A stretch of DNA of 64,000 nt from Stygiobacter electus (GCA_029210465.1 JARGDL010000013.1:1-64000), one strand, 5' to 3'. Positions 1 to 9,687 are shown, counted from the stretch's first letter. Made by a program: numbers and translations. The notes: generated by a model not told the origin, from the sequence alone.

Positions 1-48
1 ATTAATTTAAAATATTGATAAGATTAAAAAAATTTTAAATTAATTATA

Positions 49-795
49 TTATTTATTCAGCCAATCTAATATACCGTTAATAAACGTTAATGGATGAGGT
101 GGGCACCCTGGTATGTACAAATCAATTTTATTCTCTTCTAAAAATTTTCTTTCAATATCAGATGATTCCTGAAATATTCCACCACTTATAGCACAGGTTC
201 CAAACAATATTATAATTTTTGGATTTGGGATTGCTTCATAACAAATTTCTGTTGCTAGAGACATATTTTTTGTAATTGGTCCTGTAATTACAATACCATC
301 AGCATGTCTTGGTGATGCGACAAATTCAATTCCATACCTACCTAAATCAAAATTAACATTACTTAAAGCATTTAATTCAAGTTCACAACCATTGCATCCA
401 CCAGCAGAAATTTGCCTTAATTTCAAAGATTTACCGAAATATTTTCTAATTTTTTCTGATGCAATTTCTGGTTTAATAAATTTAACTTCTTTTGAGATAA
501 TTAATTTTTCTCTTTGTTCGACTGAGATATGATAATTGTTTGTAAAATGAATAATATTATTTGGACAAACTTTTTCACATAAACCGCAAAACGTACATAA
601 ACCTAAATCTATTTGTAAAGGATTTAATTTTATTGCATTTGTTGGGCATGAATCAATACAAATATTGCAATTGATCTTGCATTCATCATTTTTAATTTCA
701 GGAAGTCCTCTAAATCTTTCAGTTAAGTTAACATTCTTAACATCATGAATTATTGGATCTCCTTGAAGTAATCTTATTTTTAGAGCATCTTTCAT
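49..795 (-). CDS. Ehr/hydrogenase-4-like complex, fused ferredoxin + small (NuoB-like) subunit
   Basis: This 248-residue protein joins two electron-transfer parts that are separate proteins in E. coli Hyf (HyfH and HyfI). The N-terminal part has two [4Fe-4S] sets: Cys39/43/46/50, where the first spacing is Cx3C rather than Cx2C, and Cys67/70/73/77 in the regular CxxCxxCxxxCP form. From about residue 118 it becomes a NuoB/small-hydrogenase-subunit domain with all four proximal-cluster cysteines: GGCNGC (134, 137), GTC (201) and PGCPP (231). It should carry electrons on the cytoplasmic face of the complex to or from the large subunit encoded just upstream (14 nt gap). It is the last gene of the operon. 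The cluster ligands are intact although the partner large subunit lacks NiFe ligands. Confidence 0.88.
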   Translation of the reverse strand: MKDALKIRLLQGDPIIHDVKNVNLTERFRGLPEIKNDECKINCNICIDSCPTNAIKLNPLQIDLGLCTFCGLCEKVCPNNIIHFTNNYHISVEQREKLIISKEVKFIKPEIASEKIRKYFGKSLKLRQISAGGCNGCELELNALSNVNFDLGRYGIEFVASPRHADGIVITGPITKNMSLATEICYEAIPNPKIIILFGTCAISGGIFQESSDIERKFLEENKIDLYIPGCPPHPLTFINGILDWLNK

Positions 796-809
796 ATTAA
801 AATTTCTTT

Positions 810-2288
810 TTATAAATCATGACCGGAATAAGATAAATCAAAACTTTTATTACAAAGTGGAAAATCTGAAATTGGAGTATTTCTTAAAGCAAGACTTAAT
901 CCATACCAATTATTGAAAGATGGATCTTTAATTTTATATTGAATAAGTTTTCCATCAGCGTCTGTAAAAGCAATATGTACAATTTCACCTCTCCAACCTT
1001 CTGTAATAGATACAGCTCCAGAATATTTTTTAAGTTCGTTAATATTTAATTTAAAATCACCTTCGGGAAGATTTTCAAGTTGTTCATAAACAAATTTAAT
1101 TGATTCATCGATTTCTAAAGCTCTTAATCTTGCTCTTGCAAAAACATCACCGCTCGACAAAGTTAATAATGAAATTGGACTAAATTGATAGATACCATAA
1201 GGGAAATTAATTCTTATATCTTCATTCAAACCAGATGCACGAGCAGCTAAACCAACCATACCGATTTCTTGAGCAAATTCTTTTTTTACTATTCCAGTTT
1301 CCTCTAATCTCGACAAAGCTCCGACACTAGTAAAAAAATAATCATTAATAAATTTAATGTCATTTTGAATAACTAATAAATTTTTAGTAATAGTATTAAT
1401 TATTTTATCATTAAAATCGAAATTAACACCACCATAGGTAAATAAGCCTCTGCCAAATCTTGAACCAGATAATTCTGCTAATGAATTTATAGATAGAGTT
1501 CTTAATCTACCATAAGAAGAAGCTGGCAAAGCAAAACCAATATCATTAGAAATTCCTCCAAGACCTGCTAAATGCATACTTATTCTTTCTATTTCAGATG
1601 CAATCCCTCTAATTGCTTGTATTCTTAAATTCAATCGTGTACCGGAAAGACTTTCAATCAAATTTGTATGTGCATTAACATGTCCGATAACTGTATCACC
1701 AGCAATTGATTCAGTAAGTAATATTCTTTTGTTAGAAATTGAATTTGATTTTAATATTAACTTTTCAACTCCTCTATGCTGATAACCAAGATTAATTTCC
1801 AAGTTATAAACATTTTCTCCATGGCATTGAAACCTAAAATGCCCTGGCTCAATAACACCAGCGTGAATTGGACCAACAGCAACTTCATGAATTTCTTCAC
1901 CATCAATCTTGAAAAAATTGTAATCTTTATTTCCGAAAATTCTATTTTGTTTCCTTACTGGTCTAAGCCAAGGATGGTTTTTGATTTCATAACCATATTC
2001 TTCAGATAATTCACATTCAAAATAATTTGTATGAGGAAATTCATTTGCAAAACTATTAAAAATTAGTTCAGGAAAATCTCCTAAAAGAATTTTAATATTT
2101 CCTTCTTCATTATTGAGGAAAAAAGCTGACAAAACATTAGGCTTACTTCTATCAATTGGTAAAATAGAAATTAGTCTATTATTGTTTTTTAAGATATTAT
2201 AAAATTCAGAATAAAATTCTTCTTTACTTAACAATTTAAGTTCATCAATACTAAAAGATTGGTTATTTGCAATTTCCAAAATATTCAT
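810..2288 (-). CDS. Ehr-type large subunit (HyfG/NuoCD-like) lacking NiFe ligands
   Basis: This 492-residue fusion has a NuoC-like N-terminal part and a NuoD/hydrogenase-large-subunit part. Group-4 hallmarks are present: GPIHAGVIEPGHFRF (about 139-153) and GYQHRGVEK (168-176). Both CxxC motifs that bind the NiFe site in true hydrogenases are gone. The first site reads A196-G-D-T199 where CGIC is expected, and the C-terminal DPCxxC site reads D484-L-S-Y-S-G489. The protein has only three cysteines (92, 155, 479), none paired. It therefore cannot be a normal hydrogenase. It fits the Ehr (energy-converting hydrogenase-related) class, in which the active site may have become a quinone or other redox site, as in complex I. 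Its start overlaps the end of the upstream membrane-subunit gene by 4 nt. Confidence 0.9.
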   Translation of the reverse strand: MNILEIANNQSFSIDELKLLSKEEFYSEFYNILKNNNRLISILPIDRSKPNVLSAFFLNNEEGNIKILLGDFPELIFNSFANEFPHTNYFECELSEEYGYEIKNHPWLRPVRKQNRIFGNKDYNFFKIDGEEIHEVAVGPIHAGVIEPGHFRFQCHGENVYNLEINLGYQHRGVEKLILKSNSISNKRILLTESIAGDTVIGHVNAHTNLIESLSGTRLNLRIQAIRGIASEIERISMHLAGLGGISNDIGFALPASSYGRLRTLSINSLAELSGSRFGRGLFTYGGVNFDFNDKIINTITKNLLVIQNDIKFINDYFFTSVGALSRLEETGIVKKEFAQEIGMVGLAARASGLNEDIRINFPYGIYQFSPISLLTLSSGDVFARARLRALEIDESIKFVYEQLENLPEGDFKLNINELKKYSGAVSITEGWRGEIVHIAFTDADGKLIQYKIKDPSFNNWYGLSLALRNTPISDFPLCNKSFDLSYSGHDL

Positions 2289-3742
2289 ATTTTCATACCA
2301 AAGTCGTTTAATATACTTAATATATTTTGGTAAATAGTATTAGAAAATGAAAGTGGAATAACAGCAAGCATAATTAGTAACATTATCGAAATTAAATGAA
2401 TGAGTTCAAACTTTTCCTTTTTAACATAATTGTTTGAGAATAAATCATCTTCCTTAAATAAAATTTCAAATACTTTTTTAGACATATTAACAAAAATGAA
2501 AAGCAGAAAAAACATTATTGCAACTAAAATAAACCATTGATTAGAAATTATTAATCCTTCAAAAATTTTTATTTCACTAAAAAATATACCAAAAGGAGGA
2601 ATCCCTAAAATTGCTAAAACAGAAATTAAAAATAACCAGCCTGTTATTGGTAAATTTTTAAAGACAGATTTAACACTTTCAATTTCGCGAGATTTGTATT
2701 TATAATGAATATTGCCAGCCATAAGAAATAAAACGATCTTATTAATAGAATTATACAAAGAATGATACAATGCGCCAACAAAAGCTAAACCACCTGTTGC
2801 TATACCTAATGTAATTATTCCCAAATGTTCTACGCTTGAATAAGCAAGCAATCTTTTATAATTATTTGCTTTGAACATATACGCAAATGCAACAAATAGA
2901 GAAAGTAAAGAACCAATAATCATAATTGATTTTGCAAAAGAATATGTGCTTGAAAAAGTTACAATCTGAAATATTCTTAAAACACCCAATAAAGCAGTTA
3001 ATCTCAATGAACCTGACATCAGAGCAGCAATGGGACTAGGAGCGTTACTCGTAGCATCAACATCCCCTGAATGCATTGGGGCAATTCCAATTTTTGTACT
3101 TAACCCAACAAAAATGAAAATAAAACTTGCTTTAAGCCAAATTGTATTTAATTTGGAAGCATTTTTTATTAGTTCCCAATAAAACAATTGCCTACCATCA
3201 TATAAAATATTTTTTGATGCAAGGGATAAGAATAAAATTCCGATAAAAGCAAAAGCAATTCCAATTGAAACAGTAAACATGTATTTCCACATAGCTTCAA
3301 GTGATTCTTCATTCCGATAATAATAAATTAAAGGTGCAACACTTAAAGTAGTAGCTTCTGAAGCAACCCAATACATACCAAAATGATTACTTAACATTGC
3401 AGCTGAATTTGAAGCTAAATAAAAATTTAAAAGCAAGAAATAATATTTTTTACTTTCTTCAACTTTTTCTGAATATGGGCGTTTTAAATAATTATATGAT
3501 ACAATTACAACCCAAAAATAAACATTCGATAAAATCAAAATAAAAAATCTACTAATTGAATCAATTCCGAAGTATGTAGGAAGAATTGTATGATATAATT
3601 TATTGAAAACTAACAAAGATAAAACTAAGTGAAAAATCGCAACGAAAAATGAAATAAAAAAATGAATTTTTATATTTTTAACAATATAACAAAGAAAAGA
3701 AGCAAATAATGGGAGTAATATAAAAATTGTGAAATCGAGCAT
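2285..3742 (-). CDS. hyfF: Proton-conducting antiporter-like membrane subunit (HyfF/NuoN-type)
   Basis: This is a 485-residue polytopic protein with about 13-14 hydrophobic segments, typical of Mrp-antiporter/NuoL-M-N subunits. The membrane-embedded Glu is seen in WVASEATTLSV (about residue 129). A conserved Lys is in LSTKIGIAPMHSGD, followed by the SNAPSPIAALMSG loop characteristic of the HyfF subfamily. The family forms a proton or sodium path driven by redox chemistry in the attached hydrophilic arm. It overlaps hyfE by one base and the large-subunit gene by 4 nt, so translation is probably coupled. Confidence 0.9.
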   Translation of the reverse strand: MLDFTIFILLPLFASFLCYIVKNIKIHFFISFFVAIFHLVLSLLVFNKLYHTILPTYFGIDSISRFFILILSNVYFWVVIVSYNYLKRPYSEKVEESKKYYFLLLNFYLASNSAAMLSNHFGMYWVASEATTLSVAPLIYYYRNEESLEAMWKYMFTVSIGIAFAFIGILFLSLASKNILYDGRQLFYWELIKNASKLNTIWLKASFIFIFVGLSTKIGIAPMHSGDVDATSNAPSPIAALMSGSLRLTALLGVLRIFQIVTFSSTYSFAKSIMIIGSLLSLFVAFAYMFKANNYKRLLAYSSVEHLGIITLGIATGGLAFVGALYHSLYNSINKIVLFLMAGNIHYKYKSREIESVKSVFKNLPITGWLFLISVLAILGIPPFGIFFSEIKIFEGLIISNQWFILVAIMFFLLFIFVNMSKKVFEILFKEDDLFSNNYVKKEKFELIHLISIMLLIMLAVIPLSFSNTIYQNILSILNDFGMKI

Positions 3743-4374
3743 TAATCTTTCAACCTCCTAAGATGAGAGACCTCAAACCCTTCAAATGTGTCACTAATTC
3801 TATTTAATGCGATACCCATTAAAAATACAACTACAAATACATCTAATAATATACCTAGTTCAATCATCATAGGTAATTCAGATGCAATAGCAGTACTAAT
3901 TAAAAAAATACCATTTTCAAGAATTAAGAAACCGCATACATGAATTATTAATTTTTTCCTAAATATTATCAAATATATTCCGACAACAATTGCTGAAAAT
4001 CCTGATGCAAATGGAATTACATTGAGTTCTATGTTGTTAGATATAATACTCGTTAGTAAAAATATTATTATAACTGAAGCAATAACTATAATTAGAAATG
4101 TCAACTGTTGAATAGTTGGATCTATTTTCCGTTTAATATCTAAATCTAATATTATCTTGTTAATATAATTAGGGATTAGTATGACTTTAATTAAAACAAT
4201 AGTTAAAGGTAAAATAATTGCATAAATAGAAAATTTGAAAATGAATGGTAAAATTAAAAGCAATGCTAAAAGTATTCCTTGGAACCTTAAAACTGAAACA
4301 TAAGCTTTAACTCGAAAAGTTATTGCTACATAAAAAAGAGATAAGCTAAAAAGAATACTAAAAAAGTTTTCCAT
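3742..4374 (-). CDS. hyfE: Membrane subunit HyfE (NuoK-like)
   Basis: This 210-residue membrane protein has about six hydrophobic helices. The C-terminal half carries the HyfE/NuoK signature: ILENGIFLISTAIASELPM followed by ELGILLDVFVVVFLMGI, with glutamates buried in the membrane that are thought to take part in ion transfer. The length matches HyfE (about 210-220) rather than NuoK (about 100). It starts one base after the HyfC-like gene ends and shares a base with hyfF, as expected for an operon encoding a stoichiometric complex. Confidence 0.87.
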   Translation of the reverse strand: MENFFSILFSLSLFYVAITFRVKAYVSVLRFQGILLALLLILPFIFKFSIYAIILPLTIVLIKVILIPNYINKIILDLDIKRKIDPTIQQLTFLIIVIASVIIIFLLTSIISNNIELNVIPFASGFSAIVVGIYLIIFRKKLIIHVCGFLILENGIFLISTAIASELPMMIELGILLDVFVVVFLMGIALNRISDTFEGFEVSHLRRLKD

Positions 4375-4375
4375 G

Positions 4376-5287
4376 TTATTTCATAAAAGTATAAATAAGT
4401 AAATTTAAAATTCCAATAGAAGTAGCAAATAATAAATATTGTGGAATTAATTTCATTTTATATCTTGATGTAATTGTCTCAACTAATGCAAGTGTTATCG
4501 ATAAAGTTAAAAATCCAACAATAAAAATTAAAATTCCCAAGAAATGATTTTGTTTTCCAAATGGATAGAAAAATGAAATTTCTATTAAAGCGTAAATAGT
4601 TAATTTAATATAACTTGAAAATTGATAAAGGAATAAATCAAATCCTGAATTATCAAGAATCATAACCTCATGAATCATAGTTAATTCTAAATGTGTATTA
4701 GGATCATCCACAGGCATACGTGAACATTCTGTAATAGCTAAAATAAAAACTGAAATTGAACATACTATAATAAATATTTCATAACCAATATTATTTAATA
4801 AAATTGAATTAAAAATTTCATACATAGAAGTATGACCACTAATAAAAGCAATACTTCCAATTGAAAAGAAGAAGATGGGTTCAGCAAATAAAGCAAAGGT
4901 CGCTTCGCGAGCTGCACCCATACCTTCAAATGAACTTCCAATATCCATTGCCGATAATATTTGTAAAAATCTTGCTAGCCCTAAAATGTATGCAAATAAA
5001 ATTATGTCACCATTAAAACTTATTAGAGGTTTTAAGAAACCAACTGGAATAATAGAAGAAACAAAAATCATTGAAAGGAATATTATGATTGGGGCAATTT
5101 TACTCACAAAAGATGAGCTTGAAGCGTTGATTGTTTCTTTTTTTATTAATCTTATCAGTTCATAATATGGTTGAAAAACTGGGGCTCCAATTCTTCCTGT
5201 AAATATGGCTTTATATTTATTTATCATTCCGGCAAATAAAGGCGAAATAAAAATCACAATAATTAATGAAATAATTCCTTCAAGCAT
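4376..5287 (-). CDS. hyfC: Membrane anchor subunit HyfC/HycD (NuoH-like)
   Basis: This 303-residue protein has eight predicted helices. NuoH/HycD family motifs are clear: FTGRIGAPVFQPYYELIRL near residue 30, AEPIFFF (about 135), and the loop DDPNTHLELTMIHEVMIL (about 195-212) with acidic residues that line the connecting chamber in complex I. This subunit links the redox arm to the antiporter-like subunits. Its charged E-channel residues are kept, so the ion-pumping side of the complex looks functional even though the hydrogenase centre is lost. One-base gaps separate it from both neighbours. Confidence 0.9.
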   Translation of the reverse strand: MLEGIISLIIVIFISPLFAGMINKYKAIFTGRIGAPVFQPYYELIRLIKKETINASSSSFVSKIAPIIIFLSMIFVSSIIPVGFLKPLISFNGDIILFAYILGLARFLQILSAMDIGSSFEGMGAAREATFALFAEPIFFFSIGSIAFISGHTSMYEIFNSILLNNIGYEIFIIVCSISVFILAITECSRMPVDDPNTHLELTMIHEVMILDNSGFDLFLYQFSSYIKLTIYALIEISFFYPFGKQNHFLGILIFIVGFLTLSITLALVETITSRYKMKLIPQYLLFATSIGILNLLIYTFMK

Positions 5288-5288
5288 T

Positions 5289-7262
5289 TCAATTCCAAAT
5301 AAATGATAATAAACTATAAATAAAAATTGTTATTAAAATAAATCCAATGTAATAACGTATGTCTGTTTGGCTAAGAAATTGAATCTTATCCAGAATATTT
5401 CTAAGATTGTTATAAAATGGAATAACCACTTTAGAATCAACTAGATCTTCTGAATGGCTTTCAAAATGAAAACTTTTTGGAAAAACATTCTCAGATAGAT
5501 CAATTTTTTTATGATATAATAAAATTGATTTGGGAATTTCATTCAATTCATCAGCGAAAGAAGAAGCTGTATATTGCATTCTTGGAGTAATATTATTATA
5601 ACCACAACCCCATGCTTCTATTTTTCTTGATGAATATTTTTTATTAAAATATTTTTTAATAAAAAAGATAATGGTAGCTAAGCTACTAAAAGAAATAAAA
5701 ATAAATGAAAAATTATTCCATTCTATTGTCTCTAAAACTGATCTGTAACTATAATTAACAAAATCATATTTTATAATTTTACCAATTAAATAAACAAAAG
5801 GTGTCGGGAAAAAACCTATAATAATACATAGTGAAGAAAGTAAACCTAATGAGATGTAATCATAAATATTTATTACAAATTTTTTAATTTCTTTTCTTGC
5901 AGTACCTAAGAATATTATTGAATTTACCTTTGTAAAACATGCTACTGCTAAACCACCGACTAGTGCTAAACCAACGGCAAATAACAACATTAAAATAGGA
6001 TAGTAATTTTTTAATTCGTTTGCAGTTTTAAAAAATCCCACATATATAATAAACTCTGAGATAAATCCATTAAATGGAGGTAACCCACTTATAGCAATAG
6101 AACCTATTAAAAAGAAAATACTTAGATATTTCGCACGATGGACAATACCCCCCATTTCTTCAATATTTCTAGTACCAAGATTTTGATAGATTACTCCACT
6201 TCCAATAAATAAAAGACTCTTAAAAATTGCATGATTCAAAGTATGCAACAATGCGCCACCAAATCCTAATATTTGTACAGGTAAAGAATTATTAGCAGCA
6301 CCTATTAAACCGAGTCCAAAACCAATTCCAATAATGCCTATATTTTCTACTGAGTGATATGCCAATAATTTTTTTATATCATGCTGGGCTAAAGCATACC
6401 AAACACCAAATATTGCACTAACTAATGAAATAATAATAACAAGCCAACCAACCCATTCTGGTAAAGGTTTAAGAAATAAATAAGTTCTGAAAATACCATA
6501 AATACCAAGTTTAATTATTACTCCTGACAGGAATGCACTCAAAACAGTTGGTGCAATTGGATGTGCTTGTGGTAACCAAAAATGAAATGGAATAAATCCC
6601 GCTTTTATACCAAAACCCAAAAATCCCAATAAAAAAATTGTTACTGGATAAATTATTTGTAAGTTTTTTTGATACTCATCAAAAAACCAACTTCCAGTTA
6701 ATTTATGTAAAATGAAAAACATTATATATAAAATAAAAACAATAACATGCGATGCAGCAAAGTAATAGAAACTTCCCTTTTGAACTTCATTCTTTTCATA
6801 TTCTAAAAGCATTCCTAAAAATCCTGTCATGCTCATCATTTCCCAACATATTAAAAATAAAATTGCATGATTTGCAATAACAATCATCTGGCTTGAAATT
6901 ATAAGTAAAATAAAAAAGAGCATGAACGATCTAACATTTCTTTTTTCATCTATGTAATGTTTAAGATAAGAAAAGATATAAATAGAAGTAGGTATTGAAA
7001 TTAATTGAATTAAAAAAAGAAAGAATAAAGAAAGTGTATCAATTTTAACAAAGTTGTAAAATAATGGAAATGTATTACCATTACTTGTAAACAAAAATTT
7101 AATTGAAATGAATAGACTAAAAGCCAGTCCAATTATATTGATAGTATTCGAAAAAAAAACTGCACTTTTATTCTTTTTAAGGAAGATAAAAAAGATGGAT
7201 GTGAATTGTATTAAAAAACCAAATATTAATAAAGAAGTATCATTATCTAATAAAATATTCAT
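5289..7262 (-). CDS. hyfB: Large antiporter-like membrane subunit HyfB (NuoL-like)
   Basis: This 657-residue polytopic protein has about 15-16 helices. It carries the proton-conducting transporter domain: CWEMMSMTGFLGMLLEY with the key Glu, GIKAGFIPFHFWLPQAHPIAPT with the key Lys/His, and LLAYHSVENIGII. The C-terminal tail contains WGCGYNNITPRMQYTASSF, a motif found in HyfB/HycC and not in NuoL. It probably forms the distal ion channel. It is the first of the complex's genes to be transcribed, one base after the EIIA gene, which ties the regulator physically to the complex. Confidence 0.92.
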   Translation of the reverse strand: MNILLDNDTSLLIFGFLIQFTSIFFIFLKKNKSAVFFSNTINIIGLAFSLFISIKFLFTSNGNTFPLFYNFVKIDTLSLFFLFLIQLISIPTSIYIFSYLKHYIDEKRNVRSFMLFFILLIISSQMIVIANHAILFLICWEMMSMTGFLGMLLEYEKNEVQKGSFYYFAASHVIVFILYIMFFILHKLTGSWFFDEYQKNLQIIYPVTIFLLGFLGFGIKAGFIPFHFWLPQAHPIAPTVLSAFLSGVIIKLGIYGIFRTYLFLKPLPEWVGWLVIIISLVSAIFGVWYALAQHDIKKLLAYHSVENIGIIGIGFGLGLIGAANNSLPVQILGFGGALLHTLNHAIFKSLLFIGSGVIYQNLGTRNIEEMGGIVHRAKYLSIFFLIGSIAISGLPPFNGFISEFIIYVGFFKTANELKNYYPILMLLFAVGLALVGGLAVACFTKVNSIIFLGTARKEIKKFVINIYDYISLGLLSSLCIIIGFFPTPFVYLIGKIIKYDFVNYSYRSVLETIEWNNFSFIFISFSSLATIIFFIKKYFNKKYSSRKIEAWGCGYNNITPRMQYTASSFADELNEIPKSILLYHKKIDLSENVFPKSFHFESHSEDLVDSKVVIPFYNNLRNILDKIQFLSQTDIRYYIGFILITIFIYSLLSFIWN

Positions 7263-7263
7263 T

Positions 7264-7932
7264 TCAATTATTGCGGGTTAATTCAATTCTTTTGATTATA
7301 TCAATAATTTCTTTGTAATCAAGTCTATTTTCTAATGCAAAACGGAAAGTTTCTTTAGAAAGTAAAAATGAAATATGAGCTATTAAACTTAAATGTTGTT
7401 TTATAGTTTGAGATATTAATAAAATTATAGTATGAACTGGTTTTCCATCAAGTGAGTTTAAATGCAATTGATGTTCAGGGAAAAAAATATTTATTAATGG
7501 TTTGTTTTTACCTATAACAATAGGAACTCTTGGATGAGGCAAACTAATCCCATTACCAATTGAAGTACTCATTAATGATTCTCTGCTTTTCAAAAGAGAA
7601 ATAATAATTTCTTTATCTATACTTTTATCTAAATTGAGTTTAAAGATCATTTGTTCAATGTAATTCTTTTCATCCAATTTACAGTTATAATAAAATGAAT
7701 CTTTATCTAAAATTTTAACCAATGATTCAATATGAAATTCACTAAACTTTTTATGTTTAGTTAAATTTAATGGAATGTTTTTATTTAAAGCCCATTCAAT
7801 AATTTTTTGCTTGTTGAAAAAATATTTATCATTCAACAATTGATAAGGTATTTCATCTTTCTTAATTAATTGTAAAATTTCATTTTCAGAAGTCATTAAT
7901 AAATTTGCAATATCTTTAATTACAAGATCCAT
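7264..7932 (-). CDS. HTH (excisionase/MerR-like) + PTS EIIA (PtsN-like) regulatory protein
   Basis: This 222-residue protein has two parts. Residues 1-55 look like a small winged helix-turn-helix of the excisionase type (IKDIANLLMTSENEILQLI, then a short wing with FFNKQKIIEWA). Residues about 75-222 resemble a PTS EIIA type-2/PtsN domain, with the phospho-acceptor His at about 133 in GISLPHPR and a second conserved His in QHLSLIAHIS. PtsN-type proteins sense the phosphorylation state of the cell and regulate transporters and kinases. Its position between sulP and the Ehr genes, with 1-8 nt gaps, suggests it controls one or both. The target is unknown, and no EI or HPr is in the window. Confidence 0.8.
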   Translation of the reverse strand: MDLVIKDIANLLMTSENEILQLIKKDEIPYQLLNDKYFFNKQKIIEWALNKNIPLNLTKHKKFSEFHIESLVKILDKDSFYYNCKLDEKNYIEQMIFKLNLDKSIDKEIIISLLKSRESLMSTSIGNGISLPHPRVPIVIGKNKPLINIFFPEHQLHLNSLDGKPVHTIILLISQTIKQHLSLIAHISFLLSKETFRFALENRLDYKEIIDIIKRIELTRNN

Positions 7933-7940
7933 ATTAAAAT

Positions 7941-9656
7941 TTAGTTATTCATTTCTCTTTTTACAGTTGGAACAAAGTCTTTTGGTCTTCCAAGTTTGGG
8001 TAAACCAAGTATTTCTCTTGCTCTATCAAGTGCATCATCAATATTACCGTGAATATTTTCTTCACCATATAAATCAAAAATTCCAGCTTGTGTCATTGCA
8101 TATAAAGGTTGAGTATGGACACCGGAAAGAATTATATGTGTATTATTCTTTTTAGCGTCATAATAAAAATCTTTCAAAGTTTGTAAACCAGTTGCATCTA
8201 TAGCAGGAACATTTCTCATTCTAATAATTCTAACTTTAGGTGGATCTTCAACAATTTCCATTTGTTCTTTAAATTTTTTAGCAGCCCCAAAAAAGAATGG
8301 ACCATTAATTTCAAAAACTTCAACACCTTTAGGAATTGATTTACGATCTAATGAGTTTGGGTCAGGCTGTTCTTCTTCATCTTCAAGTTCACGTGTAACA
8401 ACACTAACATTTGATACTTCTGCCATTCTTTTCATAAATAACAAAACTGAAAGTACCATTCCAATTTCAATTGCAATTGTTAAATCAAAAATTACAGTTA
8501 AGAAAAATGTAGTTAACAAAACGACAATATCACTTTTAGGACTTTTCATTAAAGAAACAAATTCATGCCATTCACTCATATTATAAGCTACAATTACTAA
8601 AATTGCCGCCAAAGTTGCCATTGGAATTAGTCTTGCATAATTTCCAAAAAATAACATAATCAATAAAAGTGTAATAGAATGAATAACTCCTGCAACAGGA
8701 GTTCTCCCGCCATTTTTAATATTAGTTGCAGTTCTTGCAATAGCACCAGTAGCCGGAATACCACCAAATATTGGAGAAGCTATATTTGCAATACCTTGTG
8801 CAATTAGTTCCATATTACTTCTATGTTTCCCACCAATCATTCCATCAGCAACAACAGCGGAAAGTAAACTTTCAATTGCGGCTAAAATTGCTATTACAGT
8901 AGCAGGCCCGATTAGATTACGAATTACAGATAAACTGAGTTCAAAACCATGAGGTGCTGGTAAATTAGAAGGTATTTCACCGAATCGACTACCAATTGTA
9001 TCAACAGGTAGTTTAAAAATAATAACTATCAATGTCGTTACAATAATTGCAATTAAAGAACCTGGAATTCTATGTGTAACTTTAGGCCAAAATATCATTA
9101 TTAACAATGCTAATGCCGCAATTCCAAAAACATAGAAATTTATAGTTGAAAAATTTTGAAAATAGACAATCCATTTTTCATGAAATTCTGCTGGGACATT
9201 TTTAATTTGAAGCCCAAAAAAATCTTTTATTTGAGTTGAAAAAATTAATAATGCAATACCACTTGTAAAACCAACAACTACTGGATATGGAATAAATTTT
9301 ATCAGTGAACCAAATCTTGCTACTCCCATTATAACAAGAATTATACCTGACATAATTGTTGCAATTGCTAGTCCAGTATATCCATATTGTTGCATGATAC
9401 CGTAAACAATAATAATAAATGCACCGGTTGGACCACCAATTTGTACACGACTACCACCTAACGCAGAGATAATAAATCCTGCAATTATAGCTGTTATAAT
9501 TCCCTTTTCTGGAGTAACACCACTAGCAATACCAAAAGCAATTGCTAAAGGTAATGCAACAATTCCGACAATTACTCCTGCTGTTGCATCTGCAATAAAT
9601 TGTTTTTTATTATAATCTTTAAGTGTGGTTAACAGTTTTGGCTTTAGTAAACTCAT
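7941..9656 (-). CDS. SulP-family inorganic anion transporter with STAS domain
   Basis: This 571-residue protein has an N-terminal membrane domain of 12-14 helices. It includes [20 protein letters not shown] near residue 27 and [15 protein letters not shown] near 73, which are SulP signatures. A cytoplasmic STAS domain runs from about 435, with IDATGL placing a phosphorylatable Thr at about 489. SulP proteins carry sulfate, bicarbonate, chloride or C4-dicarboxylates; bacterial members near energy-converting complexes are often suspected bicarbonate carriers, but the substrate cannot be read from sequence. It is the first gene of the SulP-EIIA-Ehr operon, 8 nt before the EIIA gene, and lies just downstream of the tRNA-Arg terminator. 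Confidence 0.9.
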   Translation of the reverse strand: MSLLKPKLLTTLKDYNKKQFIADATAGVIVGIVALPLAIAFGIASGVTPEKGIITAIIAGFIISALGGSRVQIGGPTGAFIIIVYGIMQQYGYTGLAIATIMSGIILVIMGVARFGSLIKFIPYPVVVGFTSGIALLIFSTQIKDFFGLQIKNVPAEFHEKWIVYFQNFSTINFYVFGIAALALLIMIFWPKVTHRIPGSLIAIIVTTLIVIIFKLPVDTIGSRFGEIPSNLPAPHGFELSLSVIRNLIGPATVIAILAAIESLLSAVVADGMIGGKHRSNMELIAQGIANIASPIFGGIPATGAIARTATNIKNGGRTPVAGVIHSITLLLIMLFFGNYARLIPMATLAAILVIVAYNMSEWHEFVSLMKSPKSDIVVLLTTFFLTVIFDLTIAIEIGMVLSVLLFMKRMAEVSNVSVVTRELEDEEEQPDPNSLDRKSIPKGVEVFEINGPFFFGAAKKFKEQMEIVEDPPKVRIIRMRNVPAIDATGLQTLKDFYYDAKKNNTHIILSGVHTQPLYAMTQAGIFDLYGEENIHGNIDDALDRAREILGLPKLGRPKDFVPTVKREMNN

Positions 9657-9687
9657 ATAAATTTGGAAGTAAAATTTTTAATAAATA

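Noticed and set aside
49..7262. True hydrogenase-4 or formate hydrogenlyase
   Set aside because: The large subunit lacks all four NiFe-binding cysteines, and no formate dehydrogenase or hyp maturation gene is in the window.
49..7262. Complex I (nuo) operon
   Set aside because: The large subunit and membrane subunits carry HyfG/E/F/B-type motifs, and NuoA, NuoJ and the NADH-binding NuoEFG module are absent.
5289..9656. DabA/DabB bicarbonate system
   Set aside because: There is a NuoL-like protein beside a possible anion carrier, but no DabA (DUF2309) zinc protein is encoded and the full HyfB tail is present.
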